A stretch of DNA of 64,000 nt from the NCBI GenBank assembly GCA_963556195.1, contig OY744525.1, positions 56,028,946 through 56,092,945 on the forward strand. The letters are read 5' to 3'. Positions 1-10,070 of the stretch are shown one piece after another (within the stretch, counting starts at the first letter, position 1; every line of letters begins with the position of its first letter). Made by a program: the position numbers and the translations under genes. The stretch comes from Sepiola atlantica. Lineage: Eukaryota; Mollusca; Cephalopoda; Sepiida; Sepiolidae. Below the pieces are notes generated by a model that was not told the origin of the DNA, did not search any database, and saw nothing but the letters and a program-made list of their open reading frames with translations.

Positions 1-1146
1 TTTATCTTTTCAATTGTTCCAATAACTCAGAATTATGTGATTGTTCAACTATAAAAATTGACTGAATATCTATTCTAGTGAGAATTTTTACTTATTGCAT
101 TCAGATGACTGTGATGATAAACAAGAAAAAAAAACATGCTTATAAAATATATGGAATTTCGTAGACATCTAAATTGAAATTGATATCGTAAATGCTAACA
201 TGCATAGTCAATGGTCATATTCTAGTCAAACTCGACATTTACTTGAAAGAAATCATTTTTACTAAGAATTCTATTGATCACTCCTTTCAACAAACTTTCA
301 CAAATACTGGAGAAAGGTTATACATACATATTAGAGTGCAAAGATTTTCTTAAATAAATGTCAAATTTATGCATAATTTGTAGAAATTTAGATTGGAAAG
401 AATGAAATAATTAATCTGTTGCACATAAATTTTTATTTCTATTACATATTTAATGGATGTAAATTGTTGCATTCTAACCATTTACCATAACTTGTTAAAG
501 AAATTCAAGTTAATGAATTTGAATAGAGCATTCTTATTGATCTAAGTTTGGTTCGGTTCAATTTCTGTAGAAGCTTTTAGGTTATAAATTGATCTATTGT
601 CAAACTTTAGAAAGGAAAATTTCAGTAAGAGAAATACTTTGGTTAATTCTCTGGATCTTGTTTTTCAAAAATATATTGGATCCAGGAATCTTTTACCCAG
701 TATTATTTCTGAAAAAAGCTAGATTATATTTATTTTGTCTGGGCTTGGCTTTTATTAATTTAAAATTCAAGGTGATATATGAAGTTAGAAAAGAGGAAGA
801 TTACAACATTGTTGTTTTCAAGTCCAATGTAAACAAATTCTTGTTAAGTCGACCTCTTAAATAATTAAATTCTGCCAAATTGTTACCATTATTATCAATC
901 AATCATGTCTCACCGACACCTAACGCTCATTAACCCTTGTCCTCAAGTGGCCTTTGGACCTTGATAAGGTGTGACTTTTTAGTAAAAAACTAATATCCTG
1001 TGTATACACTTTCGTTGAGTATGTTTATGAATTTGAATTGGTGAATAAATCATTCATATCTGACAATTAGAATCAAACATACATCACTGCATCTGCAGCT
1101 GTAACATAAGGCGAAAACATTCATAAAAACAATATTCCTATGAGAA
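1..1146. other. AT-rich region upstream of zinc-finger gene
   Basis: No conserved coding signal was recognised. The open frame at 589-864 begins with TTG and resembles nothing. A possible splice acceptor (catctgcag) lies about 50 bases before the zinc-finger start, so part of this stretch may be intron or 5' UTR of that gene. Confidence 0.4.
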
Positions 1147-2301
1147 ATGTATTCATCATTTTCAAGTAATTCCAAAGAGGAAGATGCAATAGACGAGTAC
1201 ACTGAAGAAAAGTCATATTCTTGTGCAATTTGTAACGCTTCTTTTACTCATAAATCCAGTTTATCAAGACATATACGAAAACATACAGGAGAGAAGCCAT
1301 ATTCTTGTCAAGTTTGTGACTCTTCATTTTCATGTAAATCAAGTTTAGTTGTACATATTCGAACACACTCAGGAGAAAAGCCATATTCTTGCAAAGTATG
1401 TGGAAGTTCTTTTTCTCAGAAACCAAATTTATTTGTGCATATGCGAAAACACACGGGAGAAAAGCCATATTCTTGTAAAGTGTGTGGTTCTTCTTTTACT
1501 CAGAGATCAAGTTTGTTGGAGCATATCCTTGTGAAACACAGAGGAGAGAAGCCATTTCCTTGTAATATATGTACTTCTTCTTTTTCAAATAAATCAAATT
1601 TAATTGTACATATGCGAACACATACTGGAGAGAAACCACATTCTTGTGACGTGTGTGGATCTTCTTTTAATCAGAAAATAAGTTTGGTGAAACATATTCG
1701 AACACACACTGGAGAGAAGCCATATTCGTGTGATGTGTGTGGCAACTCTTTTCGAATTAAGTCATATCTAGTTGAACATTCACGAACACACACCGGAGAG
1801 AAGCCATATTCTTGTAAAGTGTGTGAATCATCTTTTATTCAGAAATCGAGTTTGGTTAGACATATTAGAACACACACTGGAGAGAAGCCATATTTATGTG
1901 ATGTGTGTGACTACTCTTTTCGAAATAAGTCAGATCTAGTTGTACATATGCGAATCCACACAGGAGAGAAGCCATACCCTTGTGATGTGTGTGGCTACTC
2001 TTTTCGAAATAAGTCTGATCTAATTATACATTTGCGAATCCACACTGGAGAAAAGCCCTATCATTGTGACATGTGTAACTCTTCTTTCAATCAGAAGTCA
2101 ATTTTGGTACAACATAGACGAACTCACACTGGAGAGAAGCCATATTCTTGTAATGTGTGTGGAGCTTCTTTTACTCAGAAATCAAGTTTATTTGTGCATG
2201 CACGAACCCACACTGGTGAAAAACCATATTCTTGTCAAATGTGTCACTCTTCTTTTACTCAGAAATCAAGTTTAGTTGTACATATACGGAAGCATACTTG
2301 A
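1147..2301 (+). CDS. C2H2 zinc-finger protein, 13 fingers
   Basis: Encodes 384 residues: a short acidic leader of about 25 residues followed by 13 uninterrupted C2H2 fingers (C-x2-C-x12-H-x3-H; finger 4 has H-x4-H) joined by TGEKPYS-type linkers. This architecture is known for nuclear sequence-specific DNA-binding proteins, so a transcriptional or chromatin role is inferred; no KRAB, SCAN or BTB domain is seen. The ATG is the first in frame and directly precedes the leader. The C terminus is abrupt: the stop falls in the linker after finger 13, where a glycine codon is expected, and a recognisable further finger continues in the same frame past it. The frame has therefore probably been shortened by a nonsense change. 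Finger helices differ at specificity positions (for example SHKSSLSR, RIKSYLVE, RNKSDLVV). Orthology is unknown. Confidence 0.9.
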   Translation: MYSSFSSNSKEEDAIDEYTEEKSYSCAICNASFTHKSSLSRHIRKHTGEKPYSCQVCDSSFSCKSSLVVHIRTHSGEKPYSCKVCGSSFSQKPNLFVHMRKHTGEKPYSCKVCGSSFTQRSSLLEHILVKHRGEKPFPCNICTSSFSNKSNLIVHMRTHTGEKPHSCDVCGSSFNQKISLVKHIRTHTGEKPYSCDVCGNSFRIKSYLVEHSRTHTGEKPYSCKVCESSFIQKSSLVRHIRTHTGEKPYLCDVCDYSFRNKSDLVVHMRIHTGEKPYPCDVCGYSFRNKSDLIIHLRIHTGEKPYHCDMCNSSFNQKSILVQHRRTHTGEKPYSCNVCGASFTQKSSLFVHARTHTGEKPYSCQMCHSSFTQKSSLVVHIRKHT

Positions 2302-2430
2302 AAAGAGCCATATCTTTGTAAAATGTGTGGCTCTCTTTTTACTCACTTTTAATGTAACATATTCGAATGTGCACCGAACAGTCAAATTTAGCAGTGCATA
2401 TACAAAATATTCAGAAGCACAGTTTGAATT
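2302..2430 (+). pseudogene. Decayed zinc-finger continuation
   Basis: Immediately after the stop the same frame reads KEPYLCKMCGSLFTHF and then stops. Shortly downstream, in another frame, SNLAVHI and QKHS resemble the helix and histidine half of a finger. This is the former C-terminal extension of the upstream gene, now broken by a nonsense codon and small indels. Confidence 0.7.
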
Positions 2431-3085
2431 ACCTACTAGACACCATCCTCGGATGTCTCTCTATACAAGAGTTTCTCAGGATAAATTGACGTGAGGATAC
2501 TTCACCCTACAAGTAAACCCTGACCAAATATTCAAAATAACATAGTATTCAAAGCACAAATAAGATCTTGTGGCACGGCTATACACTTGCTCATACGATG
2601 AATAGTACACCTAGTGATGTTACTTCAAGTAACAACACTTAGCTGAATACTCCACCAGACTAGATGAATTCTTGTCCTGGAATCCGGTAAGACCAAGAGA
2701 CCACAATAAAGATATACTATAACATAGTTAACTGGTCAATTGGGGAGAGGAAAATTAATGTTCTTAACTTCTTTACTAACTCAACGTTTAAGAAATAAAG
2801 GACAACTTTAATAGAATATTCTAATATCTATATATCTCATATAGTGATTAAGTGTTAGCCCCAGGAAAGGACCCCTTGATTTCTGAGAACTTTGACTGAA
2901 GTAAAATGAAACAAAAACAGCACAATCCTTGCAAATCAAGCTAATGTGAAGTCTAGATAACAGCTCTAAAAGGGGCAACATCAATCCTTAAAAGAACCCT
3001 CGGGTATAAAAGTAACTTATAAAGATATAACTGTTGGCACCAGGAGAGGCCTCTTGATCTCCAAGAACTAACTGAACTAGAAAAG
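2431..3085. other. Unclassified insert between zinc-finger remnants
   Basis: Separates two blocks of decayed fingers. It holds an imperfect duplication: about 2852-2915 and 3031-3093 both read like tgttrgcmccaggaraggmc followed by cttgat and gagaact-type sequence. No coding signal is seen. It is probably a repeat inserted into the zinc-finger array. Confidence 0.35.
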
Positions 3086-3320
3086 AGGGAAACAATATTC
3101 GTGTGTAATGTACGGCAATTCTTTTACATGGAAATCAATTGTGCATATCGACATGCAAACACTGGAAAGAAGCTTTATTCTTGTTAACTGTCTCCTTGTT
3201 TTAAAAAAAGTCAAATTTGGCAATGAATATACCAAAACCATAGAGAAATCATATGCAATGTGTGTTTCATTATGTTCAAATCTAGTTTCAGCGAATATAA
3301 ACATGTTTGTAAGGTGAGTG
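3086..3320 (+). pseudogene. Zinc-finger remnant block
   Basis: Translation gives KQYSCVMYGNSFTWKSI-VHID and EKSYAMCVSLCSNLVSANI, which are eroded finger units with the second cysteine or histidines lost and frames shifted. It lies on the same strand as the 13-finger gene and likely once belonged to it. Confidence 0.6.
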
Positions 3321-3456
3321 TTCGTTGTTTTTATTGAAATCACATACAACTGAGAAAAGAAATTTTAATGAATTGACCTAAAGAGATTTATACCATACAT
3401 TTTAAGAATATTTGTGTTTATTACAGATATTTTATTTTTTTGTAAAACTTAAATGA

Positions 3457-4664
3457 CACATCACTCAATAAGTCTCCGGTATTACCTATAGATGGCGCTA
3501 CCAATAAAAAAAAAAATCCATATGAATTTTTTAAATTACTAAACTTCAAATGTCAAATTTGAGGTCAAAGTGGATTATTAGTTTACAAATTATAGTTTTT
3601 TAAGTGAAGCTATTTTTGCCAATTTTCAAAACAAGGAAAAAATCTGAAAAGTCTCATGCGGCTCTTGTCCATCAGAAATAACAGTTAAAATGTAATATGC
3701 TAACTATTAATGCGGTCTTACAGACAAATGATGTTGAAATCTCAGGTCATCCAAATTTGGCTCAGGTCGTGAAAAACAAAAAAGTCCACACACTCGTTTT
3801 TGTTGATTATAAATTGAAGTTGCATGAGATAGCAGAGGAGTTGAAGATATCAGAGGGCAGTGTTTTCACCATTTTGCATAAATATTTGTCAATGAAAAAA
3901 CTGTTCAAAGTGGGTGCTATATTTGCTCACAGTCGATCTAAAACAAGAATATAGCAACAATTCAGAGTGTTGCTTGCAACGCTTTAAATGGAACAAAAGG
4001 AATTTTTCGCATCAATATGTGACAATGGATAAAACATGCATCCGCCATTTCACTACCGAAGTCAACTCAGACGTCAGATTAGTGGACAACAATGGGTGAA
4101 AGCTGTGGAAAGTGACCAAAGATGTAAACATCAGCAGGCAAGGTTTTGACCTTCGTATTTTTGGATTCAGAGGGTATTTTGTTCAGTGATGCATTTGAGA
4201 ACAGGCGAACCAACAATAGTGGATATTATATAGCATTATTGTTGCGTTTGAAGAAAGAAATCACCAAAAAGCAGCCAGAAATGAAGAAGAAAAAATATCT
4301 TTTACAAAGACAATGCACCTTGTTTGAAGTTGATGGCAACAATGGCAAAATTACATTAATTGCATTTTTAATTGCTTCAGCACCCACCCTATTCTCCAGA
4401 TCTGGCCCAAGTGACTACTGGCTGTTTGCAGATTTCAAAAGAATGCTCGAGAGAAAGATTTTTCTCAAATAAAGAAATGATATCAGAAACTGGGGCCTAT
4501 TTTGAGATCAAAGACAAATTGTTATACACAAAAAGGCATCAAATTGTTAGACAAGCATTGTAATCAATGTATCACCTTAGAAGGAGACTATGTTGATGAA
4601 TAAAGTCAAATTTTGTCTAAAAGTTTTTGTTTTATTAGTAAAGCCTGAGACTTGAGTGATGTCT
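3457..4664 (+). mobile_element. Degraded mariner-like transposon
   Basis: The ends carry imperfect terminal inverted repeats: catcactcaa near 3459 and its complement ttgagtgatg near 4652, with further matches inward (agtctc / gagact). Between them lies a broken mariner-type transposase. The size of about 1.2 kb fits the mariner family. Exact ends and TA duplication are uncertain because both termini have diverged. Confidence 0.75.
3760..4600 (+). pseudogene. mariner transposase pseudogene
   Basis: Several frames hold consecutive mariner transposase blocks. They are a helix-turn-helix piece (LHEIAEELKISEGSVFTILH), the region after the linker (ERCLQRF-like, then YVTMDKTCIRHFTTE, where the first catalytic Asp of the DET/DKT motif is visible), a middle block (RLKKEITKKQPEMKKKK), and the C-terminal PHPPYSPDLA-type block. 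The last is visible as HPPYSPDLAQVTTG, with the segment around the third catalytic Asp altered. Multiple frameshifts and stops mean no product can be made. Confidence 0.75.
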
Positions 4665-4678
4665 TACACCTCTTTTTC

Positions 4679-4842
4679 TTATTCATTTATCCCGGTATCC
4701 GCAATGATGGATTTTTGTCTCCACTTGACACGATCACAGGTTTGGTTCAGGTGAAGGCCAGTTTTACAGAGATATTTGTGCAGGGTGTCTTCCCATCTTA
4801 TCATCGGCCTTCCTCTCGGTCACTTCCTGGCGACTTCTAATG
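4679..4842 (-). pseudogene. LINE ORF2 C-terminal fragment
   Basis: On the minus strand one frame reads PRGRPMIRWEDTLHKYL, then TCDRVKWRQKSIIADTG and a stop. This is the GRPxxRWxDxL...DRxxWR signature typical of the C terminus of non-LTR retrotransposon reverse transcriptases of the jockey/RTE-like type. Only this tail is present, as expected for a 5'-truncated LINE. It abuts the mariner 3' end. Confidence 0.65.
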
Positions 4843-5555
4843 ATGACTGATGTGTTACGCATTGAAAATAAATTATTTTCAATTCACATTTATAACTCTT
4901 GATTATAATCACATTTTAAATTCATTGTCTTGTAAAAATATAATTCGCAGGTTTTAAATTATTTAAGCTACTGTTTTTATCACAAGGTTTTGGCTGATGT
5001 CGCTTCTGACCTTTCGGTGTGTCCTCTCGAACTCTGGAATATGTACCGAATTTCGAAATGTAAACTTTATTTAATACACAGGGTAGATTGTTCTTGTTCT
5101 GTTAGCCATGGACAAGTCTTAAGCAATTTTTATGGTATTCATAATTAGTATCGCCTGTAGTGAGGATTGAAACTTTAACACATTATTACTGAACAACTAT
5201 GCCCCATGTCTTCATTCTAGTATGAATTTTGGAAGCTTTAGGGGCCAGATTTATAGTGCGGAGTTGTGTAGTAAGATGTTTGTTCACATTACATTTAAAT
5301 GTCTGCACGCTGGTACAGTTGAAGAACAAGGAGCAGGAAGGGAATCCTTCAGGTAAGCACTCCAAGGAAAGGAGCTATTAGAGTAGAAAGTCTTCCGGTA
5401 TCTAGGGACCTCTACAGTGGGTGGTAGATATGGCTGCTAGTAAGATTTGTCAGGAATATTTACGTTGAGGTGGGTGGTACTAATGCATGAAGTTCATCGG
5501 AGCACATTCCACGGAAGTACTTGTAAAACAAGCACAGGAATGCAACGATGCGACG
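4843..5555. other. No recognised feature
   Basis: AT-rich sequence without a convincing open frame, inverted repeat or tRNA-like box. It lies between a LINE tail and a gypsy reverse-transcriptase scrap. Confidence 0.3.
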
Positions 5556-5559
5556 GGCT

Positions 5560-6230
5560 GGAGCTTGGTAGAAAGTGCTGGACCTATTTTGGTTAGAGAC
5601 TGTTATACTCTGTCCAAGAGTGTCATACACGATTTCACCTTAGAACTTCAAGACACAACAGTATTTTCCAAACTGGATCTGACTAAAGCTTACTACCAGA
5701 TCCCTGTAGCAGAAGACATTCCAAAAGCAGCTGTGACTACACTCTTCAGACCTTTTCAGTCTAGATGAATGATTTTCGGGTTGAGAAACGTTACTTAGAC
5801 TTTTCAAGAGGACTACCTTATGTATACTCTTACATAGATTATGTGCTCATAGTAAGCTTGGGCGAAACGCCACACAAGCAACACTTGCACCAAGTTCTAC
5901 AAAGACTAACACAGCATGGTCTAAAGATAAATGCAGACAAGTGTATGTTCGGTTTCGAGCAATTGCAGTTTTGAGGGCACAAAATTGATGAAGCCAGAAT
6001 CGAACCCCTGCCTGAAAAGGTAGTAGCAGTATAACAATTGCAACCACCTGTCTCACTCTGTCAGTTGCGATGATTGATAGGACTCAACAATTATTATTGT
6101 GGTTTCTTCCCAGAATATTCCAAGATACTATCTCTCCTGATGAACATCCTGCAGAACAAAGGGAAAAGACAAAAAAAAAAAACTTACATTAAACACAGAA
6201 GACTTTAACGCATTCAACAAAACCAAATCT
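5560..6230 (+). pseudogene. Ty3/gypsy reverse transcriptase fragment
   Basis: Two frames cover RT blocks: STVFSKLDLTKAYYQIPV-type (seen as TVFSKLDLTKAYYQIPVAED), the catalytic block as YSYIDYVLIVS where the YxDD core reads YIDY, and the block HGLKINADKCMFGF. Degenerate connection-domain sequence (LIGLNNYYCGFFPEYSK) continues to about 6130. Frameshifts, stops and the changed second catalytic Asp show it is dead. It ends where an LTR-like sequence begins. Confidence 0.75.
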
Positions 6231-6235
6231 GAAGC

Positions 6236-6592
6236 TGTCATAAACATTGACATTTCTTTCTTTTGGCGGAGATTAGCTCGAGTGAGGTTGTTTGGTCATA
6301 CGATGAACAATCAGACTCCTAGGCGTATTAATTTCGACCGTACCTTTGAAGAACTACATCCAGACCTTTAGGGATTTGTAGAGCGCTTCCAGACGTCAAC
6401 CCTTTCTTCTGCTCCTATCGGCTAGACACTGAGCAAGGCTATCTTCACTTGTAGATATACATGGTGTAGGTCACTTAAATAAATATTTATTATTTATAGA
6501 CGGATTTGTTTTCCTTTTTATTACAGATTCCTATAGGAAATAGTCTGACAATTTATGTTAAGATTAGCCCCACCGAAGTGCGTTTTCAACCG
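6236..6592 (+). mobile_element. LTR fragment, TGTAGC family, copy a
   Basis: Shares blocks with three other copies in the window: gtcataaacattgacatttc at the start, tggtcatacgatgaacaatcag, gtgtaggtcacttaaataaa, and the tail gacaatttatgttaagatta. The left arm of the hairpin seen in other copies (before the AATAAA signal) is lost here. Its 5' end is truncated. Confidence 0.6.
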
Positions 6593-7190
6593 TACTAGCT
6601 TTATAAAGGTGTTAAAGACATTCGGCAGTTTAAAGGTATTAAAACGTTTTTTTTCCTTCCTCCTACAAACTTGTGGGAGTTGTTTAAGCTAAATGGGTTT
6701 ATTAAGAAATCAAAATTAACCCATGCCAAAAATGGCATATCTCATAAAAGGGTGTTAGAGACATACTGTCTTTCGACAGTTTAAAGGCATCAAAACGCTT
6801 TTCCTTCCTCCTACAAATTCGTGGGAGATGGTTATGCAAAATGGGTTTGTTAAGAAATAAACATAAATTCATGAAAAGAAACCGCATTAAACCGTCAGTT
6901 TAATTTCGATTTCCACTCGCCACTTCTATAAATAAAATGGAGTTGTCTCCCGCACATTTTTGTCACGTGCTGCACAAGCGCCTGTTTTTTTTTTGTTTTT
7001 TTTGTAATAAACACATAATAAACTGAGAGTGTTTATTAAAAATGAAATCGAAATATTTTTAAAATCAAACATCATAATAATGACGTATCCAATATAGAAT
7101 ATTACCGAAGAAATTGTATTTTATTCGATGGCGCCAGAGAAGGATGCGTTGTCGCCCGAACTTAGCATTAGTGATAGAATTAAGTGAGTG
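6593..7190. other. Repeat-rich, no gene
   Basis: Contains a direct duplication: two segments near 6610-6680 and 6750-6840 both carry gttaaagacatac/ttcgg-cagtttaaagg followed by cttttccttcctcctacaaa and tgggag. No coding potential was recognised. Confidence 0.35.
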
Positions 7191-7198
7191 TATTTTTC

Positions 7199-7653
7199 GG
7201 ATATCTTTTACAATAATCCGCAGAGTGAAAACGCTCAAAAAACAAATATACAACAAATAAAAGTAACTGTAGTCGATAAAAGTTATTTTCAAACTTATCT
7301 GTGACATTTGTTTGTATTTTTAAGCCGTTCCAACTGCTATTTATTAGAAATCAAGATTTTTGTCACACGAACATTGGACAAAAAAATGGCGATTGGGGGG
7401 GGGGTATCGTAACGAGACGCCATTTTGTTTTTAGTAAAAATCCGTGTCCAAAAAAAACAAGAATTTTTTTTTTACATCTAATAAAAACCACTTTTATACT
7501 ACGTGAAAATACAAACAAATGTCATAGGTAAGTAGGAAAATATCTATTCTCGACGTAGCTCACCTTCACTTGTTGTATATTAATTTTTTACCCCGTTCTC
7601 GTTCGTTTTTTGAACCCCGTTAGCAAATCTGCGGATTATTGTAAAAGATACCC
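7199..7653. mobile_element. Non-autonomous DNA transposon (8-bp TSD), copy 1
   Basis: 455-bp element bounded by an exact 8-bp duplication TATTTTTC (7191-7198 and 7654-7661). The termini are inverted: left begins GGATATCTTTTACAATAATC, and the right end read in reverse begins GGGTATCTTTTACAATAATC. An 8-bp target duplication is known for hAT, P and Merlin superfamilies; which one is not decided. No transposase is present. A second copy lies at 27869-28346 in the opposite internal orientation. Confidence 0.85.
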
Positions 7654-7661
7654 TATTTTTC

Positions 7662-8610
7662 TTTTGTAAGAAACAAATAATAAAATCAAACATGTTTATT
7701 AAAAATCAAATGAAAGATAATTTGCACAGTAGACTCATCCTCAGAAATCAGATAACAAGTTAGTATCGGCAAAATAAAAGTAATTAAAAAAAACAAAAAA
7801 AACAATCCACATAAATCAGAAATCAAATTAATATTTGCCAAAAAGAAAGAAAGAAAAGAAATCTGCAAAAATTAGAACACAAATTAATATTTGCACAAAT
7901 TTGTACGGTGGACTAATTTCCCCTATCACCGTGTGAAAAACAGACAAACCTACTCAATTAATTATGGCTGGGTCTTCAATATACCCGAGGCTAGTAAGTA
8001 GGTACTTATTGAAATAAACGTGTTTTTTTTGGGGGGGGGGGGGTATATTAGCAAAATAAACTTAGTTTTCATTTCTTCGTTTTAGTTTTAAATACCGACG
8101 TCTTTAGACTTCTTTACAGAAGATGATAAGTTTGCGTTTTAAAATTATTTTTTTATCTCCCTTTGTTGTACGTTAGAATATAGATTTTTTTTTAGTGACG
8201 TGAAACATGGAATTGTGAAGATTGAGTGTTATTTCTGTTTAAAATTTCTGATTTTAAAGGTAAGTCGAAAAAAACAAACACAGAAAATTAAAAGAAGAAA
8301 CTTCGACTAAATTAATTAACAAACTTTTTTGTAAATTTTGTTTTTTTCCCCACATGAAAATACTTTCATTTGTTGGAGGGAATATTCAGTTTGATATCTA
8401 AGATTTAAAAATGCCACAATCTCCTCAAATAATTATTTCTCCAGAACTTGTTTAGGAAAACGTTGCTATTGGCGACATAAATTATTTTAAAGGAAATACG
8501 GTTGGGAAATTAGTCAAAAACAGCATGTTGGTTTACCCACTTATTTGTGACCTATTTGCGTTTAAAAAATCTTATCTTCAGATTACTAATTCGATTAACC
8601 TCCAACCTTC
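7662..8610. other. AT-rich, no gene
   Basis: Contains a G run (8030-8042), A-rich and T-rich tracts and an imperfect internal repetition of aaattaatatttgc-type sequence around 7820-7900. No gene was recognised. Confidence 0.3.
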
Positions 8611-8616
8611 CCACAT

Positions 8617-8858
8617 TTTTATAGAATCAATCTCGTCTACAATTTAGGTATTTTTATATAATCACTCTTGTCTTTTATGCATGTAATGCATTTTTTTATA
8701 TTATTAGGAGGTTTCTCCCCTGACGTCATATGACGTAACAACCAAACTACTTATTTGGGACGGTTTTCAATGTTCAAATGGTTCTCAGAGCATTAAAGAA
8801 AAAACATAGCCACAAAAAAAAAACACCCGGTTGGAGACGGGAGTGATTCTATAAAATT
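8617..8858. repeat. Short inverted-repeat segment
   Basis: ttttatagaatcaatctcgt at the left is matched in inverse by ttttatagaatcactcccgt read from the right end. A third related copy (ttttatataatcactcttgt) lies just inside the left. It could be a small MITE, but no clear target duplication was found. Confidence 0.35.
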
Positions 8859-9404
8859 ACCCACATTTTAAGATTACAGATAATAATTTTGTACTGTACA
8901 ACTTGCTGGAAAAGGCTGTTTAAGTTGAATGTAACATTGATTCTCGGAAAATTCGACATGGCGTATGTAAACGGGATTGTTTCGCTAAAGACTTGTCGAA
9001 AAATCAAGTAAAGACACTATTCAGCTAACATAAAAATTTGGATAAATGTTTACTTCCTTTTGCCCCAAACCAAAAACTCAACATGGCGACGTTAATATTA
9101 ACTTAGTAAACGTCTATTATGCCACCATGAATGTGGAATCGGTACAGTTGGTGTCCTTTGTTTATTCAACCGCTCATTCTAAATCTGAGTTGGCGCATTG
9201 CCATCCCGGACTTAGAGTAAGTGGTTCAGTTAATAAAGTTTTTTTTTTCTGGCTATAAAAATGAAGGGAAAAAAACAACATTATTTTCGTTTTACTTTTC
9301 AGAAAGGCATCAATTGTATCTATTCCACGTCCGGTTTTGTGGTGGCATAATAGACTTTTTACCAAGCTAATATGTCCATGGTCTGTATGACACTACGACA
9401 TGTA

Positions 9405-9655
9405 TATCAGAAATTCAGGGGGATCCTAAAACAAGAGGACATAATCTACGACTGACAAGAAATGCTACTAAGACAAGCAAAAGACTGTCATTCTTTAGTA
9501 ACAGAGTGATTGTCAGAAGAGGTTGTCAAAGCCCCTTTGGTGAACACTTTTAAAGCTAGGTTTGACCGCCTTATGGAAAGCCATCTTGTAAAATACAACT
9601 TCAGAGCCCTGGACCACCTACAGAAACCCACAGTGTCAGTCGGCTAAATAAGAGG
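9405..9655 (+). pseudogene. LINE ORF2 C-terminal fragment
   Basis: The translation, with one frameshift, reads GHNLRLTRNATKTSKRLSFF, then SNRVI, and in the next frame EEVVKAPLVNTFKARFDRLM. This matches the known C-terminal pattern of non-LTR retrotransposon RTs (FFSxRVvxxWNxLPeevV.aps.n.Fk.rLD). It is a 5'-truncated remnant lying just upstream of a U2-headed SINE. Confidence 0.75.
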
Positions 9656-9685
9656 TACAAACAAGCGGTCTAAACTGGATAGGAA

Positions 9686-10070
9686 GTTCTTGGCCTTTTG
9701 GCCAAGATCAAAGTGTAGTATCTGTTCCGATGGATACTGCACCCCATAAACTGGTATCGTCTTGGCTTTCGGGTCTTGATTCCGCCGGTCTGTGGGTTGT
9801 CCTGTGCAGTTCTAAGAGGTCCACCTTCCCAGGCTTTGCCTCCCCTCTTTGGGGAGGAGTAAGTTTATTGCTTACTGCCTGAGGCGCCCCTACCGGGGAA
9901 TGCTGACGGGGCTGCCCAGGCAATTTTTAATGGCCGGAGTGCTCACCTTCTCGGGCGCTAGCTTTTTAAGTCCCACTTTCCGACCCGACCTTGGGTCACA
10001 TCTTACTTTGTGGGAGTAAGATAAACTTGGCCATGTGCCTAACCTCCTGGGGAGGAGGTAAATAAATACT
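9686..10070 (+). mobile_element. U2 snRNA-headed SINE, copy 1
   Basis: The first ~50 bases are nearly the 5' domain of U2 snRNA: the stem-loop I region ggccttttggccaagatca and the branch-site-pairing GTGTAGTATCTGTTC. A GC-rich body with several self-complementary segments follows (cctcccctctttggggagga; gcgcccctaccggggaatgc; atcttac...gtaagat). The tail is taacctcctggggaggaggt followed by aaataaa. Two further copies occur in the window, and the tail is shared with a tRNA-headed SINE at 53945. The U2 similarity is seen directly; a SINE nature is inferred from copy number and from the target duplication of copy 3. Confidence 0.8.

Noticed and set aside
589..864. 91-residue open frame upstream of the first zinc-finger gene
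   Set aside because: Starts with TTG, is hydrophobic/low-complexity and AT-driven, and has no recognisable domain.
1244..1468. Minus-strand frames across the zinc-finger arrays (also 14300-14996, 51330-52163)
   Set aside because: Shadows created by the repetitive finger coding sequence.
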